A DNA stretch of 64,000 nucleotides, from NCBI RefSeq assembly GCF_002575655.3, contig NC_053035.3, positions 503,780,601 to 503,844,600 of the forward strand, written 5' to 3'. This document shows, piece after piece, positions 54,892-64,000 of this stretch. The first letter of the stretch is position 1. The number at the start of each line of letters is the position of its first letter. The translations under genes and the position numbers were made by a program. The DNA is from Aegilops tauschii subsp. strangulata (lineage: Eukaryota; Streptophyta; Magnoliopsida; Poales; Poaceae). The notes below the pieces were generated by a model. It saw nothing but the letters and a program-made list of their open reading frames with translations. It was not told the origin of the DNA and did no database searches.

Positions 54892-55109
54892 CCCGAGTAT
54901 GTTTAGATTGGGTTCGTTTTCCCATATGCTTTGCTCCGGATCCGACGCATAAATTTCGTCAGTGCCTCCCCTGTTGTTCTCCGGGTACACATCCTCTCTG
55001 TTTATTGCAGAGACGTGTATCAGGAGAACAGCGGGGAGGTGCTGCCGAAATTTTGCGTAGGATCCGGGGCATAGCATGGGAAAATGAACCCAATCTAAAC
55101 ATACTCGGG
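54892..55109. repeat. 218-bp foldback upstream of the transposase gene
   Basis: The left arm starts CCCGAGTATGTTTAGATTGG and the right arm is its inverse. The outer 24 bases pair perfectly, and the arms of about 105 bases are roughly 85 percent complementary. It ends 145 bases before the transposase ATG, so it would lie in the leader or promoter. Confidence 0.88.
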
Positions 55110-55253
55110 TGGGATTAGGACCTATCATTACCTATTAGAGTGTAGGTTGCATGGACGTAATAAAATTGACAAAGTAGATCAACTGATGAATACATACATG
55201 GTGAATTATATATATATATATTTGTTGTGTGTCTAGTAGCTCTGAAAGTCAAG

Positions 55254-58200
55254 ATGAGTGATCGTGCGTGGATGTACACCGGTCACACTGGTCAGAACAA
55301 ATGGAGCACTGAATGGTTCACAAAAACCAAGGGGTTTGTGCGAGCCGCATTTGCAAATGGCCAGAGGAAAACCTGGTGCCCCTGTTTACGGTGCGGCAAT
55401 TGGGAAAAGAGGACAGAGGCTGAAATGGGCAAACACCTGCAGAAGAGTGGTTTTACGCCCGATTATACGGTGTGGACATTTCATGGTGAGTCTGCCCAAC
55501 GTGACCGAGCTGAGGTGGATCGTCGTCGCACCGACGAGCATGGTACCGGTATGGAAAACATGGTGCAAGACTTTGATGATGCTCGGGATTCGGACGAGGA
55601 GATGGAGGAATCTGCAAAGGCCTTCAATGAAATGTTGGAGTCTTCAAAACGTCCGCTCCATGAGCACACTGAGCTTTGTCAGTTGGATGCCATCTCACAA
55701 GTAATGGCTCTGAAGGCTCAGTTCAACTTGGGCAGAGAATGCTACGATGCAATGATGACAGTATTTGGACGCTTTCTACCCAAAGGCCATGTAATGCCTG
55801 CAAACCTGTACCAGTCGGACAAAATCCTCCGTGCACTGAAGATGCCCTATGATAAGATACATGCCTGTGAGAAAGGATGTGTCTTGTTTAGGCTTGACTA
55901 TGCGGACTTGAACTGTTGTCCCATTTGCAAGTCTTCCAGGTATGTTGTGGTAGACAACGGTATGGGTGAGAAGACACAGACCAAAATCCCCGTTAGTGTT
56001 CTTCGGTATATGCCAATCGTACCAAGACTTCAACGTCTTTTCATGGTCGAAGAGACGGCCAGACAGATGACATGGCACAAAACGGGCAAAAGAACCGAAC
56101 TAGATGCAGATGGGAATCTGATGATTGTACACACATCGGATGGTGTTGCGTGGAAAAAGTTTGATGAATTACATGGTGACAAAGCGGCAGATCCGAGGCA
56201 TCCTCGAGTCGGCATCAGCACGGATGGGTTCAGTGTGTTTGGTATGACGGCAGCCCAATACAGTTGTTGGCCCGTATTTGTCTTTCCACTCAATCTCCCC
56301 CCCGGACAGATTATGCAAAGAAAGAACATTTTCCTGACGTTGATAATTCCAGGGCCCAACTATCCGGGGAAAAATATGAATGTGTACATGCAACCGCTTA
56401 AGGACGAATTGCAAGAAGCCTGGGATAATGGGTTCAAGACATACGATGCCTATAGCAAACGGAACTTCATAATGCGTGTCTGGTACATGTACTCGACGCA
56501 TGACTTGCCGGCGTATGCGCTATTCGTTGGCTGGTGTGTGCATGGAAGGTTCCCGTGCCCCACATGCAAGGGAGCTCTTGAGTTTCGTTGGCTTCAGGCC
56601 GGTCGCAAGTTTTCTTGCTTCGACATGCATAGAGAGTTCCTGAATCCTCGCCATAAGTTCAGGAAAGACAAGAAGAACTTCATCAGAGGTAGAGTTGTCA
56701 AAAACTCTGCACCACATGCATTGACAGGCCAACAGACCCTGGATCAGTTAAACGCTCTCGAGCCAGATCCCGAGCGTCCAGGGTACTTCAAGGGGTATAA
56801 TTCTAAGCACGCCTGGACTCACAAAACATGCTTATGGGATCTGCCTTACTTCAAAGACCTCCTTTGCCCACACAACATCAACGTGATGCACACTGAGAAG
56901 AATATCGCCGAGGCACTTTTTGGTACATTGTTCGGCATAGATGGGAAGTCAAAGGATAATACTAAGGCTAGAGTCGATCTGGAGGCGCTATGTGATAGGC
57001 CGTTACAAAACATGAAAGAACCAAAAGGAAAGCAGAACTGGACGAAGCCAAAGGCATGGTTCAATCTTGGAAGGCCGGCTATGAGGGAAATTATCTTGTG
57101 GGTGAAAATGCAGTTGATGTTCCCCGATGGGTATGCAGCGAATCTACAAAGGGGAGCCAGTCTTGATAAATTGAAGATATTTGGTCTCAAGAGTCATGAT
57201 TGGCACATATGGATTGAGCGGGTAATGCCGGTGATGTTGCGTGGCTTCATCCCTGAGGATGAATGGCTAGTACTGGCAGAACTCAGCTATTTCTTCCGTG
57301 TTCTTTGTGCGAAAGAACTATCGCCTAGCGTGCTAGAAGAAATGGAAGAGTTGGCGCCGGAGTTGATCTGCAAGTTAGAGAAGATCTTTCCACCGGGCTT
57401 CTTTAATCCAATGCAACATTTGATTTTGCATCTCCCGACCGAGGCAAGATTGGGGGGGCCCGTGCAAAATCGTTGGTGCAACTGGGTATGTGGTTTGCTT
57501 CATGATTCATGCAATTCATTCATCATGCTAGCTTGAGCCCTTTAATTACTAATTTTCATTGTTTCTCTCTTTTAGGCACGCCACAATAAGGCGGATAAGG
57601 TGCCAGAGGTGTACGACCTATATGCCATGGCCCACACTGGCTCTTACAAGAAAGTCAAGGCTTTCTCTCAGTCTGACCTCGATGATGCAAACAACTTCAC
57701 CAACATCTCCTCCCACAACAAGCTCGTGAGATATAGAGATGAGGGGAAGGCGAGGAAAGGGGAGTACTTTAACCCGAGCCAGGGTCCCATTGATCCAGAG
57801 CTGGTGATGATATCTGGTGGCGGGAGGTCCCATGGCTCCATAGCCATTGGAGATGGACTTATCCGTTGTCCTAGCACTCTCCCGGAGATCAAGGCGCGCC
57901 AGTCGAGCTCCGCTCCTGAGATAAGGCCTCGTGAACGGCCAGTGCAACTCGCCATCAAGGTTAGTGATACGTACTCAGTTATCTTTCTCCATTACATTGT
58001 GTGCGCTTCCATCAATGATTACAAATGGTCATGTGAGTGGTGTTGCAGGCTGCTATACAGACTGAGAGAGATAGAACGGAGAAACTTCTGGCGGAGGCGG
58101 CGGAGAGGCAGCGGGAGATGGAGGAGAGGACGAGAAAGATGATGGAGGAGGAGAGGGCACGGAATGACATGCAGGCAAGGGCCATGTACGAGCTCCTTGT

Positions 58201-58519
58201 GGTAAGTTTCTTCTGCAGATTACTTGCTAGTCTTAACATTTGAGTCTCATTACTAACTAGTATGACTCTGTTCTGAAAACCAAATGTGCAGTCTGTGTGC
58301 GAGAAGTCCGGTCAGCCCGCTCCGCCGATGCCAGTGATTGCTCCTGGGAGCACGGTGAGTTTAGTTTGAATGGACATTAGTTGGTAGTCTCAACATTTGA
58401 GTGTCGTAATGCTAACGAGGCATTGGAAATGATCTTTGTTGCAGCTTAACTCCAGAAACGCATCGCACGATCCTTCTCCAGGTAGCGGCACTAGCCACCC
58501 CGCTCCTACACCTCCCTGA
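55254..58519 (+). CDS. CACTA transposase (TNP2 type) spliced in frame to a second CACTA protein, 968 residues
   Basis: Exons 55254-57485, 57576-57959, 58049-58201, 58292-58354 and 58445-58519 join at GT-AG sites, all phase 0, with no internal stop. Residues 1-75 are the transposase-associated domain (RAWMYTGHTG, TWCPCLRCGNW). Residues about 195-560 are the Transposase_21 core (YADLNCCPICKSSRY, ISTDGFSVFG with Asp324, HNINVMHTEKN from 540). The start of DUF4218 follows (TEARLGGPVQNRWC). It then breaks off and passes into a different protein: YDLYAMAHTGSYKKVKAFS, SGGGRSHGSIAIGDG, a coiled coil (about 873-923) and a Pro/Ser tail. That tail is normally a separate CACTA gene product. The rest of DUF4218 is missing, so activity is doubtful although the frame is intact. 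ATG chosen for the usual MSDRAWMY start. Confidence 0.85.
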
Positions 58520-58599
58520 TCACGGTAAGTTTCTCTAGTGTTTTGCTTAACAAATGCATAAAGACCCAGACTTAGCTTTATTTCCTCCAATATGCTTAC

Positions 58600-59275
58600 C
58601 ATAATGACCTAGAGTTAGCTTATTTTCCTCCAAAATGACCCATTTTACCTAGGTTAGCTTATAAATGATGCAGTTCATCCAAGTTAGCTCAAAAATGACC
58701 CATTTTACCTAGATTAGCTCCTAAATGATCCATTTTACCTACGTTAGCTTTAAAATGGCCCATTTCACCTACGTTAACTCCAAAATGACCCATCTTACCT
58801 AGGTTATCTCATAAACGATCCATTTCAACTAATTTAGCTCATAAACGATCCATTTGACCTAAGTGAGCTAAAAAATGATCCATTTCACCTAAATTAGCTC
58901 TTAAATGATCCATTTCACCTAAGTTAGCTAAAAACGATCCATTTCAACTAAATTAGCTAAAAAATGATCCATTTCAACAAAGTTAGCTAAAAAATGATCC
59001 ATTTCACCTTAGTTACCTAAAAAACGATCCATTTCAACTAAGTTAGCTCAAAAACGATCCATTTCAACTAGGTTAGCTCCAAAATGACCCATTTCACCTT
59101 ACTTAGCTCAAAAACGATGCCCTTCACCTTAGTTAGCTCATAAACGACCCATTTCAACTAAGTTAGCTCATAAATGATCCATTTCAACTAAGTTAGCTCA
59201 TAAACAACCCATTTCAACTTAGTTAGCTCATATATGATCCATTTCACCTAAGTTAGCTCATAAATGACATATACT
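58600..59275. repeat. About 30-bp tandem array, GTTAGCTCATAAATGATCCA
   Basis: Some twenty units of about 30 bases (GTTAGCTCATAAATGATCCA followed by TTTCACCTAA) run head to tail downstream of the transposase gene. Units differ at a few positions each. It may lie in the 3' UTR. Confidence 0.9.
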
Positions 59276-59325
59276 TCTTGTTCTAGTCTTCTTCTTGTTC
59301 TAGTCTTCTTCTTGTTCTAGTCACC
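59276..59325. repeat. 16-bp triplet repeat CTTCTTGTTCTAGT
   Basis: Three direct copies of CTTCTTGTTCTAGT follow the 30-bp array. It is short and probably neutral. Confidence 0.75.
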
Positions 59326-60176
59326 TATTTCTAACTTTCTTATTTACCATTTTGCAGATTTCATTCACTTGATGGAAGCTAGCTTGCTATGATGGAGTGC
59401 TTGCTTTTCCTTTGATGAAACTTTGCATTGTATCTAGCTTGCTATCTTCATGACACTTTGCATTGTAATATATATATGGATGGAACAATATGTATGGATG
59501 GAACTTCCTTATGTATGAACAATGTGTATGGATGAAACTGATGTGATATGTGATATGAAACTTATGTGCTAGATATGTGTTGGATATGTGCTGGATATGA
59601 AACTTATATATGTGATATGTGCTGCAAATTGTGGGATTTAATAAAAAACAGACAATATGCAGGCTCTTTGCCGTCTGCCACCGACGGCAAAGCGCTCTTT
59701 GCCGTCTGCCGCGGACGGCAAAGAAGCCACGTGGCAGCCAACTGTGCTTCCTGGGAGCTGACCCATTTGGTCAGTTTGCCTACAGTGGCAGACGGCAAAG
59801 ACTTTGCCGTCCGTGGCAGACGGCAAAGAGCCTGTACTTTGCCATCAGTGGCAGACGGCAAAGAACCTGCCATCTCTAGTGACGTGTAGATGACATCATA
59901 AGGCGGACGGCAAAGACCAAAGGCTCTTTGCCGTCTGCGGCGGACGGCAAAGGTCTGCCGTTAGCCACTTAACGGACTGACAGCGCAATTTTTGCCGTCC
60001 GCCCTCTTTGCCGTCCGCCGCAGACGGCAAAGAGACTTTGCCGTCCGCCGCCAGGAAGCAGACGGCAAAGCAGCTGTTTACCGTAGCCTTCTTTGCCGGA
60101 GCCTTTTGCCGTCCGCCTTTCGAGCCTTTGCCGTCCGCCATGGCAGACGGCAAAGTAGCTGTTTCCTGTAGTGATT

Positions 60177-60372
60177 CACAAATTTTGGTGGGGGAGTAAG
60201 GACGGAGAGCGGAAAGTGGCTTGGGTTTCATGGTCCGAAATGACATAGCCAAAGAATATGGGGGCCTCGGGTTCAGAGATGTTGAGCTCTTCAACTTAGC
60301 AATGTTAACAAAACAAGCCTGGAGACTGTGGCAATATCAGAGCTCCCTCAGCGGTCAGATTTTAAAGGCGGC
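60177..60372 (+). pseudogene. LINE, 3' continuation
   Basis: Reading resumes past the CACTA element with motifs GGLGFRDVELFNLAMLTKQA and WRLWQYQ, which in plant LINEs lie downstream of the RT domain. It is cut again at 60,373 by a Gypsy LTR. Removing the CACTA element restores the LINE order. Confidence 0.85.
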
Positions 60373-60844
60373 TGTCGGTGTCAAAACCGGCGGATCTCGG
60401 GTAGGGGGTCCCGAACTGTGCATCTAAGGCTAATGGTAACAGGAGGCGGGGGACACAATGTTTACCCAGGTTCGGGCCCTCTCGATGGAGGTAATACCCT
60501 ACTTCCTGCTTGATTGATCTTGATGATATGAGTATTACAAGAGTTGATCTACCACGAGATCATAGAGGCTAAACCTTTGAAGATAGCCTATGATTATGAT
60601 TGTTGTTGGTCCTACGGACTAAACCCTCCGGTTTATATAGACACCGGAGGAGGCTAGGGTTACACAAAGTCGGTTACAGAGAAGGAGATCTACATATCCG
60701 AATTGTCAAGCTTGCCTTCCACGCAAAGGAGAGTCCCACCCGGACACGGGATGAAGTCTTCAATCTTGTATCTTCATAGTCCAACAGTCCGGTCAAAGTA
60801 TATAGTCCGGCTGTCCGAGTACCCCCTAATCCAGGACTCCCTCA
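60373..60844 (-). repeat. 3' LTR of the Gypsy element
   Basis: On the minus strand it has TG...CA ends and a TATA box (TCTATATAAACCGG, near 60,635). The antisense gene to its right starts 330 bp away. Confidence 0.85.
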
Positions 60845-60858
60845 GTAGCCCCTGAACC
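60845..60858 (-). other. Polypurine tract of the Gypsy element
   Basis: TTCAGGGGCTAC on the minus strand directly precedes the LTR, the expected plus-strand primer. It fixes the element's orientation. Confidence 0.75.
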
Positions 60859-61173
60859 AGGCTTCAATGACGATGAGTCCGGCGCGCAGATTGTCTTCGG
60901 CATTGCAAGGCGGGTTCTTCTCCAAATCCAGAGTACCTGTTGTAACGAGTAGTGTCCGCCTTCCCATTAATGTTGCACTCCTCGGCTTCCGTACCTTAAT
61001 AATGGCAATCTCCACGTGGCGAGCGAATGCGAGAAGTCGGGGCATTTTTTACATCTGCCACCCTGACCATGTTAGTAAATCGTCTATTAAAGAGACGGGG
61101 ATCCTCAGATCCAAATCACACCATCTTCCCCAAGCGAGGAATCACCAGAGCGCGCCCGAAAAACCATCCCATC

Positions 61174-63931
61174 ATGGCCGGCCACCGCAGCTCCTCCTCT
61201 CGCTCCCGTAGCACTAAGCCAGGCGATTGGGTGAAGTGTACCGTACCCCACGGCCGATTGGTGGAGTTGCGGACCCAGGGGTTTCTCCCGCCCGCATACA
61301 TGGTCCCCGTCCGAGCCGGACTAGCCACCTACAATGGCGGGGAGCAAGTGGAGAGTTTTCCCAACCCATCCGGGGGGAGCGAGTATGCCTTGTCCCTTAC
61401 TTGCCGAGGGGCCTCGGATTTCCAATCCATCCGTTCCTCCGCGGGCTCCTGGAGTACTACGGCCTCCAGCTGCATAACTTCACTCCTGCCTCCCTATTGC
61501 ACATCGCAGGCTACGTTGCCCTTTGCGAGCTTTTTCTGGGCTGTGAAGCTCATTTCGAGCTATGGAAGAGGCTATTCTGCCTCATCCCCCGCAGTCAGGA
61601 GGGGTCGATATATCAAGTGGGCGGAGCCGAAATATGGCGTATCGCCGAAACCTGATACCTGTCCGGTACTCCGAAGAAGACATCCGAAGACTGGCCTTCG
61701 GAGTGGTTTTATATGGAGGACGTCCCCCTTCCGGACCCTATTTGGATGGACCTGCCTGAGTTTGCTAATGCCCCGTTGAAGAAACGCCACAGCTGGCGCC
61801 CCCGGAGCCCCCAAGAGGAAGATAACAGGGAAGTCCTTTACCTGATGGGCAGGATAAGAATGTTGGACAAATCAGGATTGACAATAATCGAGGTTATGTC
61901 AATATGTATAATGCGGGGAGTGCAGCCACTTCAGTATCGGGGGAAACCCATGTGGCACTTCAATGGAGAAGACGATGCCACCCGCTGCAGTCGTAAAGGT
62001 CTGGACTCCGCCACCGCTCTGGCGAAAATCTGGTATCCGTATTAAGCCACGGGACGGATTTTCCATGTACAACCCCCCAAGCTGGGTGAGCCGCTATCTT
62101 TTACTCAACTCCATTCATTCCGCATTCCTCATCACAAATATTTATCTTGCTAATTCATAGCAGGAACTGAGAAAAGCTGTGAGGGAGGTCCACAGCCCGC
62201 CTCCACAGCCAGAGGACCCTGACCGGGCCCTCGACCCCGGACTCGAAGAAGATCCGGACGTATTTGTGGAGCTCGTCGACAGGATGTTTTATCAGTCAAG
62301 CCGTGACGGTGCTTTGGTGGCCATCATAGCCGATTATCCCGGCCTACTCCCTGCATCGCATGTAAGTAAAACCGGAGTCCTAACTTCCAAGACGGATCCC
62401 CTCTCTGCACCTTACCCACCGCACATGCATTGCGTTTCACAGGGAAGGCCATCGGGGCGTCGTGCCGAACCCGCGGTGACTCGCCAACAAGGGGCACCGA
62501 AGCCGGGTAGGCTTAAAAGGAAGGCGGTCAGGACCGAGACGCCGTCGCAAAGGTATGATTTAAAACCTGCTCTGTAATTGTCGTCTTTAAAATATAACAA
62601 TGTCCCTTGTCCCCTGGCAGAAAGAGTGCTCGCCGGACTGTGACCGGAGATCCTGCCAGCCCCGCCTCCACCAGCCGGACTCAAGAACCGGACTCGAGGG
62701 CGGAGGCCAACGTGGGGACAATGCCGGACGGTCCTCCTACAGAGGATGCGGATAGAATATCCGCTACAAATTCCGAGGTGGAGAGCGCCATGGATCACAG
62801 GCGTCGTCGGGCCGTACTCCGCGACCCTAATTTCTCCGAAGAGGCGTTTAATGCCTTCAACTCGGGAGACGCGTACATCCGGGCTGCTTGAGGTGGGCTC
62901 GCTAGAGCCACATACTAGTATTTAAAGGATATACAGGTAAGAAAAATCTGATAATTATGTATATCAGTAGCCCCTGAGACTTGAAACAGTTGGCACAACT
63001 GATTTAAGAATCATTGTATGCCTAGGTTCTTACAGAGAAGAATACCCATTTGTCTCAAGAGCTAGAGGAGTGCAAAGCCCAGCTAAGGGCCACAGTTGCC
63101 GAAATGGAGGAATCCAAGAAGGCCTCTTCTGGTAATACTTGTCTTGATCAACAAGAATGTAATAACGTACCAGTTAGTATTCGGCATGTGCGCAAATCTA
63201 ACAATAGATTCTGCAGGCAATGCCGGAGTGAATCCGGAGATAGTACCAGGGGATGAGCAACATGCTCAACGACAGTTAGAGGCTGGCGAGCGCGTGCTTG
63301 CACGGGTCATTCGAGAGAAAAATGATCTCCAGGATGCCCATACCCGGCTGGGCGTTGAACTAAAAGATGTTCGGGCCCAGCTTGCTGACTCCGTGAAGGA
63401 AAATAAGAGGCTTCGACGCGGAATTTTTAGTAAGTGCTCGAACGAACCTTTATACAGTTCGGCGAAGAAACGGGTTAACAGAGTTATGTCCGTAGGTATA
63501 CTGACAGGTCGCCCTGAAGAGGAGATGCCCGGATTCGCAGGTGATCTGCTACAAGAGCTTTCACAATTGCACGAACGAGTTCGGCAAGTGATGTAGGGTA
63601 TTGCCCAAGCCTTGTGGCCATCCGCCTCCCTGCCAGGAGGCATGGAAGAGCTTGTAGAGATGCTCAAGGGAGCGCGGCGGCGTTTCCGGTTATGGAAGAT
63701 ATCGGCCTGTCGACAAGGTGCGAGGGAAGCCTGGGCTATGGTGAAGACACGGTACACCAAGGTTGATCTGAATCACATGGCATAGGTCGGACCTGTAGGG
63801 TCAGATGGGAAAGAGATTCCCGTAAGTCTGGTATATGACCAGGTAGGAGTAGCCGCAAAGTATTCCCAACGGGATTGTAGGCTAGACAGCCTGTTGGATG
63901 GTATAGAAGAAGAATTTAGCCAGTCTAAATG
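61174..63931 (+). pseudogene. Antisense gene of the Gypsy element ('putative gypsy type transposon' family)
   Basis: It starts MAGHRSSSSRSRS at 61174. The core reads FLRGLLEYYGLQLHNF, ASLLHIAGYVALCELFLG and LWKRLFCLIP, the domain catalogued as 'putative gypsy type transposon' (Transposase_28). Later exons at about 62164-62361, 62443-62552, 62621-62891, 63036-63131 and from 63217 add acidic, Ser-rich and coiled-coil parts (ELEECKAQLRATVAEMEE) and end at 63931. A frameshift near 61,375 in a G-run, a TGA at 61653-61655 and two further in-frame TAGs (about 63,594 and 63,784) break it. It is transcribed opposite to the retrotransposon, like the antisense ORFs of other large Gypsy elements. Its role is unknown. 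Confidence 0.75.
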
Positions 63932-64000
63932 ACTGTGTACTTCAATGGACATATTTTGTCCCTAGCCGGATTGTAAATCATTTGTCATGGCGGACCTTTT

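Larger units (their letters stand above)
52756..60173 (+). mobile_element. Complete 7.4-kb CACTA element with a fused transposase gene
   Basis: The left end is CACTACTGGAATCAGCTA and the right end, read inward, is CACTACAGGAAACAGCTA. ATT flanks both sides (52753-52755 and 60174-60176). CTTTGCCGTCTGCC-type subterminal repeats in both orientations fill 52,785-53,070 and 59,660-60,160. Between them lie C-rich and GAA/CCCCGA arrays, a 218-bp foldback, one spliced transposase gene and a 30-bp tandem array. The LINE on both sides is continuous once the element is removed, which confirms the borders. Confidence 0.95.
60373..64000 (-). mobile_element. Gypsy retrotransposon, 3' part, continues past the window
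   Basis: A 472-bp LTR (60373-60844) reads on the minus strand TGAGGGAGTCCTGG to CACCGACA. The internal region lies to its right, so the element is minus-oriented and this is its 3' LTR. It has inserted into the LINE; the left flank is AAGGCGGC. The polyprotein and 5' LTR lie beyond the window. The internal part seen here is occupied by an antisense gene. Confidence 0.85.

Noticed and set aside
58600..59275. CRISPR-like array
   Set aside because: Units are contiguous 30-bp tandem repeats without unique spacers, in a eukaryotic transposon.

Overview
This window looks like nuclear DNA of a large-genome grass, most likely a Triticeae cereal (wheat, barley, rye or Aegilops type). The evidence is a Copia element whose LTRs match the Angela/WIS/BARE-1 type, CACTA elements with CACTA ends and 3-bp target duplications, Tourist and Stowaway MITEs, antisense-ORF Gypsy elements, and only a few genes, all with GT-AG introns. 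Species and chromosome cannot be set from the sequence alone.

Layout. 1-7.8 kb holds no gene. It contains degenerate AT-rich repeat arrays with at least eight tRNA-derived modules (2.48-6.34 kb), a 451-bp tandem duplication (6.34-7.24 kb) and a 103-109-bp minisatellite (7.18-7.8 kb). At 8.46-9.18 kb is a small three-exon gene for a 172-residue protein with a mitochondrial-type presequence and one membrane segment. 10.0-12.4 kb is an orphan CACTA end with a decayed gene and a Stowaway MITE. 12,379-16,278 is a complete 3.9-kb CACTA that carries a multi-exon gene with a B3-like look. 16.6-18.6 kb is a FAR1/FHY3-type (MULE-derived) pseudogene on the minus strand.

18.1-42.0 kb is a tandem segmental duplication with a net unit near 3.7 kb. 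Each copy was later hit by different transposons: a Pack-MULE-like element, Tourist MITEs, an 8.7-kb Angela-type retrotransposon, and a solo LTR that itself contains a second solo LTR. The sister copies preserve the empty sites. 43.6-48.1 kb is the main host gene, nine exons on the minus strand encoding a eukaryotic-porin-like (VDAC superfamily) protein with a long N-terminal extension; exon 3 carries a frameshift. A truncated gene start with its own TATA box lies just upstream (48.6-48.9 kb).

49.3-51.5 kb holds two MITEs and a decayed PIF/Harbinger-associated Myb/NAM-type gene. 51.5-60.4 kb is a LINE split by a 7.4-kb CACTA (52,756-60,173). That CACTA's gene splices in phase from a TNP2 transposase into what is normally the second CACTA protein, giving a predicted 968-residue fusion. 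From 60,373 to the window end is the 3' LTR and 3' internal part of a minus-strand Gypsy element, with an antisense gene of the 'putative gypsy type transposon' family.

Host genes here are few and independent. Most of the window is a layered record of insertions whose order can be read from nesting, target-site duplications and duplicate copies. All identifications are by eye; no searches were run.
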